Positions 16,944 to 26,974 of a stretch of 64,000 nucleotides of DNA are shown here, piece after piece. A model generated the notes under the pieces. It was not told the DNA's origin. It did not search any database and saw only the letters and a list, made by a program, of their open reading frames with translations. The stretch is taken from assembly GCF_030440595.1 (NCBI RefSeq), contig NZ_CP047452.1:496001-560000 (forward strand), read 5' to 3'. Numbering within the stretch: position 1 is the stretch's first letter; each line of letters opens with the position of its first letter. Source of the DNA: Corynebacterium glucuronolyticum DSM 44120. Lineage in GTDB: Bacteria; Actinomycetota; Actinomycetes; Mycobacteriales; Mycobacteriaceae. Both the position numbers and the translations under genes were made by a program.

Positions 16944-17342
16944 ATGACTATGACTGATCCTATTGCTGACATGCTGTCTCGCGTGCGTAACGCTAACCAC
17001 GCTTACCACGAGACCGTGTCTATGCCGTCTTCCAAGATCAAGGTGAACATTGCGACCATCTTGAAGCAGGAAGGCTACATCTCTGACTTCAAGGTCGAGG
17101 ATGCTCGCGTTGGCAAGACTCTGACGCTTGATCTCAAGTACGGCCAGAACCGTCAGCGTTCCATCGAAGGTGTTAAGCGCGTCTCCAAGCCTGGTCTCCG
17201 CGTTTACGCAAAGTCCGATAACCTGCCGCAGGTCCTCGGCGGCCTGGGCGTGGCCATCATCTCCACGTCCCAGGGTCTGCTCACCGACCGTCAGGCTCAC
17301 GAGAAGGGCGTAGGCGGGGAAGTCCTCGCTTACGTCTGGTAG
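16944..17342 (+). CDS. rpsH: 30S ribosomal protein S8
   Basis: S8 (132 residues) binds the central domain of 16S rRNA and in many bacteria represses its own operon. It begins [20 protein letters not shown] and ends [12 protein letters not shown], both canonical. The start at 16944 is used rather than 16908 or 16950 because it gives the usual N-terminus. A short out-of-frame reading frame (16931-16957) overlaps the start and directly follows GAGAAAGG; it may couple translation. First gene of rpsH-rplF-rplR-rpsE-rpmD-rplO. Confidence 0.96.
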   Translation: MTMTDPIADMLSRVRNANHAYHETVSMPSSKIKVNIATILKQEGYISDFKVEDARVGKTLTLDLKYGQNRQRSIEGVKRVSKPGLRVYAKSDNLPQVLGGLGVAIISTSQGLLTDRQAHEKGVGGEVLAYVW

Positions 17343-17361
17343 AAGGAGGCTGAAGACTTAA

Positions 17362-17898
17362 ATGTCACGTGTAGGTAAGAACCCAGTCGCCCTGCCGAAG
17401 GGCGTCGAGACCACCATTGATGGTCAGCACATCTCTGTAAAGGGCCCGAAGGGCACGCTCGAGATCAACATCCCCGAGCCGATTTCCGCCAAGGTCGAGG
17501 ACGATAAGATCGTCGTCACCCGCCCCGACGAGAACCGCAAGAACCGCGCTCTCCACGGTCTGTCCCGCTCCCTCATCAACAACATGGTTGTTGGTGTGAC
17601 CGAGGGCTACAAGATCAACATGGAGATCTACGGCGTGGGCTACCGTGTCCTGCAGAAGGGCTCCAACCTGGAGTTCTCCCTGGGCTACTCCCACCCCGTC
17701 CTCATCGAGGCTCCGGAAGGCATCACGTTCGCAACCGATGGCCAGACCAAGTTCTCCATCGAAGGCATCGATAAGCAGAAGGTAGGCCAGATCGCGGCTA
17801 ACATTCGTCGTCTGCGCAAGGACGATCCTTACAAGGGTAAGGGCATCCGCTACGCAGGTGAGCAGATTCGCCGCAAGGTCGGAAAGACGGGTAAGTAA
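17362..17898 (+). CDS. rplF: 50S ribosomal protein L6
   Basis: L6 (178 residues) binds 23S rRNA near the sarcin-ricin loop and factor-binding site. [16 protein letters not shown] and the C-terminal [22 protein letters not shown] are family hallmarks. AAGGAGG lies upstream. The stop TAA shares its last A with the rplR ATG. Confidence 0.97.
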   Translation: MSRVGKNPVALPKGVETTIDGQHISVKGPKGTLEINIPEPISAKVEDDKIVVTRPDENRKNRALHGLSRSLINNMVVGVTEGYKINMEIYGVGYRVLQKGSNLEFSLGYSHPVLIEAPEGITFATDGQTKFSIEGIDKQKVGQIAANIRRLRKDDPYKGKGIRYAGEQIRRKVGKTGK

Positions 17899-18299
17899 TG
17901 AGCAACGAGAACAATCAGAAGCGTCTGCCTGTGGGCAAGGACGTGTCCACCCGTCGTCGGGCGGCTCGCGCTCAGAGGCACTTCCGCATCCGCAAGAATC
18001 TCCGTGGCACCGCCGAGGTCCCGCGGCTTGTCGTCCACCGTTCCTCCCGCCACGTGCACGTCCAGATCATCGACGATCTGGCCGGTCACACGCTCGCTGC
18101 TGCATCCTCCATCGAGGCGGATGTACGCGCAACCGAGGGTGACAAGAAGGCACGTGCTGCTAAGGTTGGTCAGCTCATCGCAGAGCGCGCCAAGAAGGCT
18201 GGAATCACCAAGGTCGTCTTCGACCGCGGTGGCTACAAGTACCACGGCCGCGTCGCTGCGCTGGCAGATGCCGCGCGTGAAGGTGGTCTGGAATTCTAA
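17898..18299 (+). CDS. rplR: 50S ribosomal protein L18
   Basis: L18 (133 residues) delivers 5S rRNA to the large subunit together with L5. The central [20 protein letters not shown] and C-terminal [25 protein letters not shown] are diagnostic. It overlaps rplF by one base, showing translational coupling. Confidence 0.97.
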   Translation: MSNENNQKRLPVGKDVSTRRRAARAQRHFRIRKNLRGTAEVPRLVVHRSSRHVHVQIIDDLAGHTLAAASSIEADVRATEGDKKARAAKVGQLIAERAKKAGITKVVFDRGGYKYHGRVAALADAAREGGLEF

Positions 18300-18330
18300 T
18301 GTTTACTAAGACCGAAGGAAAGGAAGCGTA

Positions 18331-18954
18331 ATGCCGGGACGTGAACGTCGCGATGACGACAACCGCAAGAACGACCGCAACCAGCGTCGCGGTAATCGCC
18401 GCGACAACCGCAAGGACAAGAACGCTCAGGACGAGCGTAATCAGTACATCGAGCGCGTAGTTACCATCAACCGCGTGTCCAAGGTGGTCAAGGGTGGCCG
18501 CCGCTTCAGCTTCACCGCACTCGTTGTGGTTGGCGATGGCAAGGGCATGGTTGGCGTTGGCTACGGCAAGGCTAAGGAAGTCCCCGCCGCAATCCAGAAG
18601 GGTGCTGAAGAGGCTCGCAAGAACTTCTTCCGCGTCCCGCTGGTCGGTGGCACCATTCCTCACCGTGTTGAGGGCCGCGCAGCCGCAGGCAAGGTTATGC
18701 TTCGCCCGGCTTCCGAAGGTACCGGTGTGATCGCCGGTGGCGCTGCTCGTCCGGTGCTGGAGTGCGCTGGTGTTCAGGACATCCTCTCCAAGTCTCTCGG
18801 TTCCGACAACGCCATTAACGTTGTCCACGCAACCGTTGCGGGCCTGAAGTCTCTGGCTCGCCCCGAGGAAGTTGCCGCACGCCGTGGCAAGTCCCTCGAC
18901 GAGGTTGCCCCGCCGCACATTCTTCGTGCACGCTCTGGTCAGGAGGTTAAGTAA
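18331..18954 (+). CDS. rpsE: 30S ribosomal protein S5
   Basis: S5 (207 residues) lies at the mRNA entry region and affects decoding accuracy. The first 35 residues are an Arg/Asn/Asp-rich extension ([16 protein letters not shown]) typical of Actinobacteria, followed by [20 protein letters not shown] and the RNA-binding double-stranded fold. AAGGAAAGGAAG precedes the ATG. Confidence 0.97.
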   Translation: MPGRERRDDDNRKNDRNQRRGNRRDNRKDKNAQDERNQYIERVVTINRVSKVVKGGRRFSFTALVVVGDGKGMVGVGYGKAKEVPAAIQKGAEEARKNFFRVPLVGGTIPHRVEGRAAAGKVMLRPASEGTGVIAGGAARPVLECAGVQDILSKSLGSDNAINVVHATVAGLKSLARPEEVAARRGKSLDEVAPPHILRARSGQEVK

Positions 18955-18957
18955 CCC

Positions 18958-19143
18958 ATGGCTCTGAAGATCACAATGAAGAAGGGCGTCGTCGGCGCCA
19001 AGCAGAAGCAAAAAGATACGCTGCAAGCTCTCGGCCTGCGTAAGATCCACCAGTCCGTCGTCCGCCCGGATGACGCTTCTGTTCGCGGTATGATCCGCGT
19101 TGTGGACCACATGGTTGAGGTCGAGGAAGTAGCAGGGGAGTAG
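18958..19143 (+). CDS. rpmD: 50S ribosomal protein L30
   Basis: L30 (61 residues) is a small 23S rRNA-binding protein. [31 protein letters not shown] is the typical L30 core. It starts 3 bases after rpsE. Confidence 0.96.
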   Translation: MALKITMKKGVVGAKQKQKDTLQALGLRKIHQSVVRPDDASVRGMIRVVDHMVEVEEVAGE

Positions 19144-19150
19144 GTAAAAA

Positions 19151-19648
19151 ATGAGCGAAGACGTAATCAAGCTCCACGACCTTCGCCCTGCACCGGGCTC
19201 CAACAAGGCTAAGACCCGCGTTGGTCGCGGTGAAGGTTCGAAGGGTAAGACCGCTGGCCGCGGTACCAAGGGCACGGGTGCACGTAAGAACGTGCGCGCC
19301 GGCTTCGAGGGTGGCCAGATGCCGATTCACATGCGCCTGCCTAAGCTCAAGGGCTTCAAGAAGTACAACCAGGTTGTCTACGAGGTAGTTAACGTCGCAG
19401 ACCTGGAGAAGTACTTCCCGCAGGGTGGCACCATTACCATCAAGGATCTGCAGGATCGTCGCATCGTTAAGAAGCGTCGTCCCGTCAAGGTCCTTGGCGA
19501 CGGTGACCTCAGCGTCAAGTTCGACATCACGGCTAACAAGTTCTCCAAGTCCGCTAAGGAAAAGATCGAGGCTGCCGGTGGCTCCGTCACCGAGGTCTAC
19601 TTTGCCAAGGCCGACAAGACTGGCCGTAGCCTGAAGGAAGAGAACTAA
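19151..19648 (+). CDS. rplO: 50S ribosomal protein L15
   Basis: L15 (165 residues) is a late-assembly 23S rRNA-binding protein. The Gly/Lys-rich N-terminus ([19 protein letters not shown]) and [18 protein letters not shown] are diagnostic. It is about 15 residues longer than the E. coli protein at the C-terminus. It is last in this operon; secY follows after a terminator region of four hairpins. Confidence 0.97.
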   Translation: MSEDVIKLHDLRPAPGSNKAKTRVGRGEGSKGKTAGRGTKGTGARKNVRAGFEGGQMPIHMRLPKLKGFKKYNQVVYEVVNVADLEKYFPQGGTITIKDLQDRRIVKKRRPVKVLGDGDLSVKFDITANKFSKSAKEKIEAAGGSVTEVYFAKADKTGRSLKEEN

Positions 19649-19659
19649 TCCTCCCTTCT

Positions 19660-19718
19660 CGTTCCGCCTGACGCGGAACGTTGTCTGCCATTGCAGACGC
19701 GCGCTGTGCTATACAGCG
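19660..19718 (+). other. Three consecutive short stem-loops after rplO
   Basis: CGTTCCGC / GCGGAACG (19660-19680), GTCTGC / GCAGAC (19683-19698) and CGCTGT / ACAGCG (19702-19718) are each perfect and lie directly before the terminator hairpin. They may protect the 3' end or take part in regulation. Confidence 0.65.
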
Positions 19719-19720
19719 GT

Positions 19721-19748
19721 GCCCCCGCCATTGTGCGGGGGCTTTTTT
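19721..19748 (+). terminator. Terminator after rplO
   Basis: GCCCCCGC / GCGGGGGC with loop CATTGT and T6 forms a strong rho-independent terminator. Confidence 0.9.
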
Positions 19749-19935
19749 ACACCTTAGATATCTAAACGTGCTTTCGAGCTACTAATATTGGTGCTCGTGC
19801 CCGCGGAAATACGTTTTGTGGGGGTCGACATCGACAACAAATCTGCGAACTGGTATCGTTGCAAAGTCGACTATGTAATAAACATCCCCCTTTGTCCGCC
19901 TTCGTGGTGGTCGGGGAGGGTAGGAGGAAATTAGT

Positions 19936-21258
19936 TTGTCTGCCATCCTTCAGGCATTTAAGGACCCTGATCTTCGCAAGAAGCTCCTTTTCACGCTGGT
20001 GATGATTATTCTTTACCGCGTGGGCGCTCAGATCCCGTCGCCAGGCGTGGATTATGTGTCCATTGCGGGCAAGTTGAATGAGCTTACGGAGGGACAGTCC
20101 GATGTTTACTCGATGATCAACTTGTTCTCTGGCGGTGCATTGCTGAAGCTTTCGGTCTTCGCTATCGGCATTATGCCGTACATTACGGCGTCGATTATCG
20201 TGCAGTTGCTCACTGTCGTTATTCCGAAGTTCGAGGAGCTGAAGAAGGAGGGGCAGTCGGGTCAGACAAAGATGACGCAGTACACCCGCTACCTCACCGT
20301 GGCGCTCGCTCTCCTGCAGTCGTCGGGCATCGTGGCTCTTGCCGCGCGTGGCCAGCTGCTTGGACCCCAGGTGCGCGTCCTCCGCGAAGGCCACAACATT
20401 TGGGACCTCATCATTCTCGTTGTTTGTATGACTGCTGGTGCCGTTCTCGTTATGTGGATGGGTGAGCTCATCACCGAGAAGGGCATCGGAAACGGCATGT
20501 CTCTCCTTATTTTCGCGGGTATTGCAACGCGTCTCCCGCGCGATGGTGCCAACATTTTCCAGAGCTCCGGCCCGGTAGTTTTCTCCACCGTCATGGTCGC
20601 TGTGATCATCCTGGTGGTTGGTGTGGTCTTCATTGAGCAAGGCCAGCGTCGTATCCCGGTGCAGTACGCAAAGCGCATGATCGGCCGTCGTCAGTACGGT
20701 GGTACCTCCACCTACCTGCCTCTGAAGGTAAACCAAGGTGGCGTTATCCCGGTCATCTTCGCTTCCTCACTCATCTACGTTCCCGTGCTGATTACGCAGA
20801 TTGTGAACTCCGGTTCGCCGACCCCGCCGGACAACTGGTGGATGCGCAACGTGATTGCCTACCTGCACGCTCCGAGCTCTTGGCAGTACATCGTGTTGTA
20901 CTTCGTCCTCATCATCTTCTTCAGCTATTTCTACGTGTCGGTCCAGTACGATCCGTATGATCAGGCTGAGAACATGAAGAAGTACGGTGGCTTCATCCCG
21001 GGTATCCGCCCCGGCCGCCCTACTGCCGAGTACCTTGGTTTCGTCATGAACCGCCTGCTCTTCGTCGGTTCGCTGTACCTCGGTATCATCGCCATTTTGC
21101 CGAACATTATGCTTGATCTAGGTGTCGGCAACCTGAACGCGGGCAGCACCCCGTTCGGCGGCACCGCACTCCTCATTCTTGTTTCCGTGGCTCTGACTAC
21201 CGTGAAGCAGATTGAGTCCCAGCTACTGCAAAGCAACTACGAAGGAATTCTCAAATGA
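19936..21258 (+). CDS. secY: Protein translocase subunit SecY
   Basis: SecY (440 residues, ten membrane helices) forms the channel of the general secretion pathway with SecE and SecG. The N-terminus [21 protein letters not shown] and the SecY signatures [23 protein letters not shown] and [18 protein letters not shown] are present. The start is TTG at 19936 with AGGAGG 8 bases upstream. Its last bases overlap adk (ATGA), so both are translated together. Confidence 0.97.
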   Translation: MSAILQAFKDPDLRKKLLFTLVMIILYRVGAQIPSPGVDYVSIAGKLNELTEGQSDVYSMINLFSGGALLKLSVFAIGIMPYITASIIVQLLTVVIPKFEELKKEGQSGQTKMTQYTRYLTVALALLQSSGIVALAARGQLLGPQVRVLREGHNIWDLIILVVCMTAGAVLVMWMGELITEKGIGNGMSLLIFAGIATRLPRDGANIFQSSGPVVFSTVMVAVIILVVGVVFIEQGQRRIPVQYAKRMIGRRQYGGTSTYLPLKVNQGGVIPVIFASSLIYVPVLITQIVNSGSPTPPDNWWMRNVIAYLHAPSSWQYIVLYFVLIIFFSYFYVSVQYDPYDQAENMKKYGGFIPGIRPGRPTAEYLGFVMNRLLFVGSLYLGIIAILPNIMLDLGVGNLNAGSTPFGGTALLILVSVALTTVKQIESQLLQSNYEGILK

Positions 21259-21800
21259 AAATAGTTCTCCTTGGACCTCCCGGTGCCGGCAAAGGCACGC
21301 AAGCAGCCCTGCTGAAGGACAAGCTGGGAATCCCGCATATTTCCACCGGCGACCTGTTCCGCGCCAACATCGGTGAGGGAACCGAGTTGGGCAAGGAAGC
21401 TAAGAGCTACATGGATGCCGGCAACCTCGTTCCCACGGACGTGACCGCCCGCATGCTGTGGGATCGTCTCTCCCACGAGGACGCCAAGGACGGCTACCTC
21501 CTGGACGGCTTCCCCCGCACTGTTGAGCAGGCTGAGCTTCTTCGCGATCACCTCGCTGAGAATGGTGAAGAGATCGACGCTGTTTTGAGCTTCGAGGTTT
21601 CCGACGATGTCGTGGTTGAGCGCATGCTCGCACGTGGCCGTGACGACGACAACGAGGCCACCATCCGCAACCGTCTCAAGGTCTACCACGAGGAGACCCA
21701 GCCCGTAGCAGACTTCTACGGCGACAAGCTCCTCCCCGTCGATGCCGAAGGCAGCGTTGAGGAGATCAACGAGCGTGCCATGAAGGCACTGGGCAAGTAG
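21255..21800 (+). CDS. adk: Adenylate kinase
   Basis: Adk (181 residues) interconverts ATP plus AMP with two ADP. The Walker A loop [10 protein letters not shown] opens the protein and DGFPRT is the AMP-binding signature. It is the short form without the zinc/LID insertion, usual for Actinobacteria. It overlaps secY by 4 bases. Confidence 0.97.
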   Translation: MKIVLLGPPGAGKGTQAALLKDKLGIPHISTGDLFRANIGEGTELGKEAKSYMDAGNLVPTDVTARMLWDRLSHEDAKDGYLLDGFPRTVEQAELLRDHLAENGEEIDAVLSFEVSDDVVVERMLARGRDDDNEATIRNRLKVYHEETQPVADFYGDKLLPVDAEGSVEEINERAMKALGK

Positions 21801-21822
21801 CCCTTCCAATTACATAGTCAGG

Positions 21823-21860
21823 AAGCGCCTCCCCGGTTTGAAACTGGGGAGGCGCTTTCA
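21823..21860 (+). terminator. Terminator of secY-adk
   Basis: A perfect 12-base stem AAGCGCCTCCCC / GGGGAGGCGCTT with an 11-base loop is followed by TTCATT. Confidence 0.85.
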
Positions 21861-21880
21861 TTCGTTCTGAACGAGTACGC

Positions 21881-22150
21881 AAGGCGGCCCGTGTTCCTTT
21901 TGGCTCCCGCGTATTGGTATCGGCCAGGCCGCATTCGGGGCGGGGAGTCCTAAGGTGGCCCGGCGGGTGGGTTGGTAGTCGGGTTTCTGCCTAGCCTGGG
22001 CCGCATTCGGTATCGGTGCGCAGGCAATTGTTGGCATATGCAGGCAAGCGCATCCTCAGCGCGCCCTAACGTGGCCCATCTGCCGCCCGCCTTTCGGTCA
22101 TCGGCGTCGGCTGAGCCACATTTGGAAGGGACAAGGTGGGAGAGGAGGGG
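21881..22150. repeat. Cluster of dispersed GGCCGCATTCGG elements
   Basis: GGCCGCATTCGG occurs at 21927-21938 and, as GGGCCGCATTCGG, at 21998-22010. Each is followed by CTAAGGTGGCCC or CTAACGTGGCCC (21949-21961 and 22066-22077). They resemble the ends of the repeats at 16095-16517, so the genome probably carries a family of such elements. No gene is seen in this stretch. Confidence 0.55.
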
Positions 22151-22173
22151 GACACCCGGGCCCTCAAGACCGG

Positions 22174-22896
22174 CTAGGACGTGATGAGCGTCAGCTGGGT
22201 GGGGGAGGTCTCCACGCGGAAACCGGCAGAGGCTGCGATCTCGGCAACGCCGTCGATGTCATGTGCGTCTTCGGCGGAGGTGGCGAGACAACGGGCGAGT
22301 TCGCCTTTGTAGTGCTTGTTGAAGTGGCTGACGACCTTCCGCGTCCCATCGGGTTGCTCCGTTTCCACGCGGACGGTGCATACGCCAACCGCCGGATCCT
22401 TCACCGGACCGAGCGAGCGGTACGCACCGGAGCGCATGTCGACGATGAAATGGGGGAGCTCGTTGAGGACCTCTGTAAGGGCTGTGCCCCAGAAAGATCT
22501 GACGGTTTTCTTCCCAGGCAGTGTCGTGTTGCCGGACAGTCGGTAGGCAGGGATCGCATCTGTGGCGCGGGTGACGCCGAAGAGGGCGGAGCCGATGAGG
22601 ATGCGGTCGAGGGCGGGGTCGAGGAGGGTGCCGGCATCCAGGGCGTCGAAAAGCACGCCCGTGTAGCGGTAGATGGAGGCGAGGGTGGGCGCCTCCCGGA
22701 GTGTGAGGTTGGCCTCCGCCTGAGCAATGAGTCGGGGGCTGATTTTCAGGAACGCCAGCTGCTCCTCTGCGGGGATGGAGGCGAACTCATCCATGAGGCG
22801 ACCCCGGATCGGGTCGAGGGCAGGAAAGGACACATCCATGGGGTCGTTTTCCCCGCCGGGTTCTTTTGTTTCGCTAGGCGGAAGGACGATGAGCAT
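22174..22896 (-). CDS. yaaA: YaaA family peroxide-stress protein
   Basis: A 240-residue protein of the YaaA/DUF328 family, which in E. coli lowers intracellular iron and limits oxidative damage. MLIVLPPSETKEPGG is the canonical start, and PGKKTVRSFWGTALTEVL and HFNKHYKGELAR are family blocks. The gene is divergent from map. A -10 hexamer TAGAAT ends 6 bases before the ATG and no ribosome site is seen, so the transcript may be leaderless. Confidence 0.9.
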   Translation of the reverse strand: MLIVLPPSETKEPGGENDPMDVSFPALDPIRGRLMDEFASIPAEEQLAFLKISPRLIAQAEANLTLREAPTLASIYRYTGVLFDALDAGTLLDPALDRILIGSALFGVTRATDAIPAYRLSGNTTLPGKKTVRSFWGTALTEVLNELPHFIVDMRSGAYRSLGPVKDPAVGVCTVRVETEQPDGTRKVVSHFNKHYKGELARCLATSAEDAHDIDGVAEIAASAGFRVETSPTQLTLITS

Positions 22897-22902
22897 GGGT
22901 CG

Positions 22903-22908
22903 ATTCTA
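22903..22908 (-). promoter_or_regulatory. -10 element of yaaA, probable leaderless start
   Basis: TAGAAT on the minus strand lies 6 bases before the yaaA ATG. The -35 region is weak, as is common in corynebacteria. Confidence 0.5.
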
Positions 22909-22953
22909 ACGGGTAGTACGATTGGTGGACAGTAAAGGTAGAAGGAGGACGCT

Positions 22954-23748
22954 GTGGGTTTTAGGCGGAACAAGAAGATCGTTGCGAGGACGCCGCAGGA
23001 GTTAGATGCGATGCAGGCTGCCGGCGAGATCGTCGGCGAGGCACTGATTGCGTGCCAGGAGGCTGCAAAGCCGGGTGTGTCCACGCTCGAGCTTGATGTC
23101 ATCGCGGAGAAAACGATCCGCGCAGCTGGTGCGACACCGACGTTCAAGGGCTACGCCGGTTTCCCCGGTTCCATCTGCGCGTCGGTGAATGACATCATCG
23201 TTCACGGCATTCCGGACGAGGAGACGGTGCTGAAAGATGGCGACCTGATCTCCATCGATTGCGGTGCCACGTACAAGGGGTGGGTGGGTGATTCCGCTCT
23301 CACCGTCGAGGTGGGTACGGTCGCTGCCGACGCGAAGGCGCTCAACGAGGCCACTGAGTGGGTGCTCATGGAGGGCATGCAGGCCATGGTTCCGGGGAAT
23401 CGGCTTACCGACGTATCCCACGCGCTTGAGATGGCAACCCGTGCGGCGGAGAAGAAGTGGGGCTACAACTTCGGCATTGTCGACGGCTATGGTGGTCACG
23501 GTATCGGGCACGAAATGCACGAGGATCCGTACCTGGCTAATGAGGGCCGCGCAGGTCGTGGTCCGCTCATCCAGGAGGGTTCTGTGCTGGCCATCGAGCC
23601 GATGCTGACGCTGGGGTCGGTCGACTCTGTTGTCTTTGACGACGACTGGACGGTGGCTTCCATCGACGGTTCCTGGGCGGCTCACTGGGAGCACACCGTT
23701 GCCGCTACGGCCGATGGCCCTCGAATCCTCACCCCTCGGAAAAATTAA
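22954..23748 (+). CDS. map: Methionine aminopeptidase
   Basis: Map (264 residues, type I) removes the initiator methionine from new proteins. Metal-ligand motifs are visible: [33 protein letters not shown] and LAIEPM. The start is GTG at 22954 with AGAAGGAGG upstream. In most corynebacteria it lies near adk; here yaaA on the opposite strand is between them. Confidence 0.96.
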   Translation: MGFRRNKKIVARTPQELDAMQAAGEIVGEALIACQEAAKPGVSTLELDVIAEKTIRAAGATPTFKGYAGFPGSICASVNDIIVHGIPDEETVLKDGDLISIDCGATYKGWVGDSALTVEVGTVAADAKALNEATEWVLMEGMQAMVPGNRLTDVSHALEMATRAAEKKWGYNFGIVDGYGGHGIGHEMHEDPYLANEGRAGRGPLIQEGSVLAIEPMLTLGSVDSVVFDDDWTVASIDGSWAAHWEHTVAATADGPRILTPRKN

Positions 23749-23837
23749 TCAAAAATTCAGTAACGAAAAATTTCAGCTATGACCAGCGGTTCTGCTCCTC
23801 GGGTTTGCCTGATAACTGCAGAATTGCTGGTTCTGGT

Positions 23838-23866
23838 TTAGGGAAAGTGACATCTCAACCTATAAT
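23838..23866 (+). promoter_or_regulatory. Promoter of the L,D-transpeptidase gene, probable leaderless start
   Basis: A consensus TATAAT (23861-23866) ends 7 bases before the ATG at 23874. The -35 position holds only TTAGGG. This places the transcript start at or next to the start codon. Confidence 0.6.
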
Positions 23867-23873
23867 GCGACCT

Positions 23874-24692
23874 ATGACTGGGAAGCATCGTTTGAAGAGC
23901 GCAGCACCGCGCCGCTCCACGGCTGCACTTGCAGCTGCAGCGACAGCGAGCGCGCTGCTCACGCAACCGGCAGCTGCATCCGCGCAGGATCTTGGATCGT
24001 CCAACATCGCCGCAGGCATCGACCAGCTGAACAAGGACATCCGCAATAACGCCTGGCAGACACGCAACAACCTGGTCAACCAGGCAAATGCTGTTTTGCC
24101 TGCACCCCACAACCAGAACGTCAAGACCCTGATTGATGGTGGCGTGAACCTCCTGTTCCCAGGGCTCGTTGAGCAGAAGCTGGCTGAGAAGCGAGCTGCC
24201 GAAGAGGCAGCTGCACGTGCAGAGGCAGAGCGCGTCGCAGCGGAGCAAGCTCGCATTGAAGCTGAGCGTTCCGAGGCAGCCCGGCGCGAGTTCCTCAACA
24301 TTCCCGAGGGCGTATGCCCGCCTGCAGCCAAGGCCTGCATCGATATCGAGGGCAACCGTGCATGGTTGCAGGAGAACGGTCGCATCACATATGGCCCGGT
24401 TCCGGCATCAGCGGGTGCCGATGGCCACGACACCCCGCAGGGCATGATGACGGTGAACCGCAAGATCAAGGACGAGGTGTCCCGCGAATTCGGTAACGCC
24501 TCGATGCCTTACGCCGTCTACTTCACGTACAACGGCATTGCGTTCCACGCAGGCTCCCCCTACATCCTTTCGCACGGCTGCGTCCACCTCAATTACGGTG
24601 ATGCGAAGGCGTTCTTCGAGAACCTGAACATCGGCGATCGCGTGTACGCCTTTGGTGACAAGACCTACGGTTACCCGAACGGTCCCATCTAA
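23874..24692 (+). CDS. Secreted L,D-transpeptidase
   Basis: A 272-residue exported enzyme expected to form 3-3 cross-links in peptidoglycan. Signal peptide with a long twin-hydrophobic Ala-rich core (AALAAAATASALL, cleavage near AAASA). Residues about 95-150 are an Ala/Glu/Arg coiled coil (AEKRAAEEAAARAEAE). The C-terminal YkuD-type domain has the catalytic motif SHGCVHL with Cys236, preceded by the conserved His in IAFHAG. The start at 23874 is chosen because TATAAT ends 7 bases upstream; another Met at 23865 would overlap that -10. Confidence 0.92.
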   Translation: MTGKHRLKSAAPRRSTAALAAAATASALLTQPAAASAQDLGSSNIAAGIDQLNKDIRNNAWQTRNNLVNQANAVLPAPHNQNVKTLIDGGVNLLFPGLVEQKLAEKRAAEEAAARAEAERVAAEQARIEAERSEAARREFLNIPEGVCPPAAKACIDIEGNRAWLQENGRITYGPVPASAGADGHDTPQGMMTVNRKIKDEVSREFGNASMPYAVYFTYNGIAFHAGSPYILSHGCVHLNYGDAKAFFENLNIGDRVYAFGDKTYGYPNGPI

Positions 24693-24710
24693 ATTACACG
24701 CTTCTGCAGC

Positions 24711-24750
24711 AAGGCGGGGTGCACGGTAGATCCGGTGCCCCGCCTTTGTT
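24711..24750 (+). terminator. Terminator of the L,D-transpeptidase gene
   Basis: AAGGCGGGG with an imperfect inner arm pairs with CCCCGCCTT, followed by TGTTGTG. It lies between the convergent transpeptidase and recQ genes and may serve both. Confidence 0.55.
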
Positions 24751-24789
24751 GTGTCTGCTGTCGTGTCTGCGCGCGATGCGGGTGGCGTG

Positions 24790-26874
24790 TTAGAACGCTG
24801 TGGCGAAAGCGAGGGGGAGGACCGTTGTGCCGAAGCGTTCGGCGATGTCGCTGCCTGCAACAGTGACAGACCAGCCGGTATCAACCACATCCGTCAGGAG
24901 GAGAACAGGGGAGCTCGGGTCGGGGATCTGAGCGTGCGAGTAATCGTAATGCGCGTCCAGGGCGTTGACGCGGAGGGTGGAGTTCATGGCGGTGACCGGG
25001 GCGGTGCGGGCCGTTACAACGCCACCGACATCCATCTGGCCGATGGTGGCGAGGGCGCGCCCGCAGGCGAGGAGCATCTCACGCCGGCGTGGCTCCTCCG
25101 GCTCGAGCACGACGATGGTGCGCGGGCGCTGCTGCCAATCCCAGGCGGCGAGCACCCGCACGAAGCTGCTCAGCCAGGTATCCTGCTGCCAGGTGGGGTT
25201 GGGCACCCACGTTGGGTCTGCAAAGAGGGCGCGCAGAGCGGGACCCCGCGTGATGTCGTTCATCCTGCCGAGAGCCTTACCGGGTGCTGTGCCGGTGATT
25301 TTTCCGGAGCGGACGCAACCGGTGGGCCACCGCTTGCGCTGCTGGATATCGACGCCGGGTGCGTTGAGGGAGGCTTCCACCGTTGCGGATACGTCGGTTT
25401 TACCCACCGCGGTGGGGTAGTGGGTGCCCGTACAGTTGTCGCAGCGTCCACACCGCTCACCCGGAGCGATGGTCGGATCATCGAGCTGTTGGCGCAGGAA
25501 CACCATGCGACATGCGGTGGTGTTCTCGTAATCGAGCATCGCCTGCTGCTCCCGTTCGCGGGAGGCGGCGATACCGGCGTAGCGTTTGTCGTCGTAGTCC
25601 CAGTCGGCACCGGTGGAAACCCAGCCGCCGGCAACGCGCTCCACCGCACCGTCGACGGCGAGGACCTTCAGCGTCTGCTCGATGCGGGAGCGGGAAAGAT
25701 CGACGGCCGTTTCCAACTTTGCCGTGGATAACGGGGTGTCGCTCAATGCACTGAGTAGTGATTCCACCACCTCCCGCGACGGCATTGCCGTGCTAGCGAA
25801 GTAGTCCCAGATGGCGCGGTCTTCGGGTCCGGGCAGAAGGATGACATCGGCGCGGTCGGTTCCGCGCCCTGCGCGTCCCACCTGCTGGTAATAGCTGACG
25901 GGGGAGCTGGGAGCTCCGAGATGGATGATAAAACCGAGGTCCGGCTTGTCAAAGCCCATGCCTAAGGCGCTGGTGGCGACGAGGGCTTTCACCTCGTTGT
26001 TGAGGAGCTGTTGCTCGCGTTCGAGGCGGTCGTCGGCATCGGTGCGGCCGGTGTATGCCTCCACCTCGAGTCCCGTTGCTCGGAGGGCAGTGGCAAGATC
26101 TTCGGCGGCGGATACGGTGAGGCAGTAAATGATGCCGGAACCCTGCAGGTGGGGGAGTATTCCAGCGATCCAGGCGGCGCGGGCGGTTGGGTCATCGAGG
26201 TGAACGACGCTGAGGTGCAAAGACGTGCGGTCGAGTCCGCCCCGGATGACGCCCGTATCGGGGCCGAGTTGGGAGACAACATCGGCGACGACGCGGTCGT
26301 TGGCAGTAGCAGTAGTAGCCAAGACGGGTGTGTTGGGGTCGAGATCGCTATTGAGAAGTTCTTGGATGCGCCGGTAATCCGGGCGGAAGTCGTGCCCCCA
26401 ATCGGAGATGCAGTGAGCCTCATCCACCACAACCATGCCCAGGCCAACGATGAGGTAGGGCAGGATTTCCTCCCTGAAATCCGGATTTACCAGGCGCTCG
26501 GGGGAGATGAGGAGGACATCGACCTGGCCACTGCGGATGGCTGCTTCGGTTTCTTCCCACTCGGAGATGTTGGAGGAGTTAATGGTCGCGGCGCGAATCC
26601 CCGCGTTCGCGGCGGCCTGTACCTGGTTCCGCATGAGCGAGAGCAGTGGGGAAATGATGAGGGTGGGGCCGTAGCCCTGGTCACGCAGGAGCTTTGCGGC
26701 GATGAAGTAGACGGCGGATTTGCCCCAGCCGGTGCGCTGCACGACGAGGAGGCGTTTGTGGTGGTTGACAAGCTCATCGATGGCTCGCCACTGGTCGTCA
26801 CGGAGAATAGCCGAGGGGCCCGCGATGAGGCGCAGGAGCTCCTGGGCGTTGTGAGAAGATACAGGGTTACTCAT
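24790..26874 (-). CDS. recQ: RecQ-family DNA helicase with a C-terminal phosphoribosyltransferase-like domain
   Basis: A 694-residue ATP-dependent DNA helicase. Walker A RTGWGKS (about residues 47-53), Walker B box VVDEAHCISDWGHDFRPDYR, and the arginine-finger motif YYQQVGRAGRG identify RecQ. Cys residues in CRMVFLRQQ, ERCGRCDNC match the RecQ zinc site. The last 170 residues are not an HRDC domain; VLLLTDVVDTGWSVTVAG resembles the PRPP-binding loop of phosphoribosyltransferases. The start at 26874 is used because 25 upstream codons lack features and the ATG is preceded by AGGGGG. TAGCGT lies 7 bases upstream, so this could also be a near-leaderless gene. Confidence 0.88.
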   Translation of the reverse strand: MSNPVSSHNAQELLRLIAGPSAILRDDQWRAIDELVNHHKRLLVVQRTGWGKSAVYFIAAKLLRDQGYGPTLIISPLLSLMRNQVQAAANAGIRAATINSSNISEWEETEAAIRSGQVDVLLISPERLVNPDFREEILPYLIVGLGMVVVDEAHCISDWGHDFRPDYRRIQELLNSDLDPNTPVLATTATANDRVVADVVSQLGPDTGVIRGGLDRTSLHLSVVHLDDPTARAAWIAGILPHLQGSGIIYCLTVSAAEDLATALRATGLEVEAYTGRTDADDRLEREQQLLNNEVKALVATSALGMGFDKPDLGFIIHLGAPSSPVSYYQQVGRAGRGTDRADVILLPGPEDRAIWDYFASTAMPSREVVESLLSALSDTPLSTAKLETAVDLSRSRIEQTLKVLAVDGAVERVAGGWVSTGADWDYDDKRYAGIAASREREQQAMLDYENTTACRMVFLRQQLDDPTIAPGERCGRCDNCTGTHYPTAVGKTDVSATVEASLNAPGVDIQQRKRWPTGCVRSGKITGTAPGKALGRMNDITRGPALRALFADPTWVPNPTWQQDTWLSSFVRVLAAWDWQQRPRTIVVLEPEEPRRREMLLACGRALATIGQMDVGGVVTARTAPVTAMNSTLRVNALDAHYDYSHAQIPDPSSPVLLLTDVVDTGWSVTVAGSDIAERFGTTVLPLAFATAF

Positions 26875-26974
26875 GCCCCCTACGCTACGGCATGCCACCC
26901 ACACCGGGATGTGCCCTGGTAGAGACGCCGGAGAGGCGAAGAAGCTCACGCGGGCGGTAGCAATAAAGAGGTGT

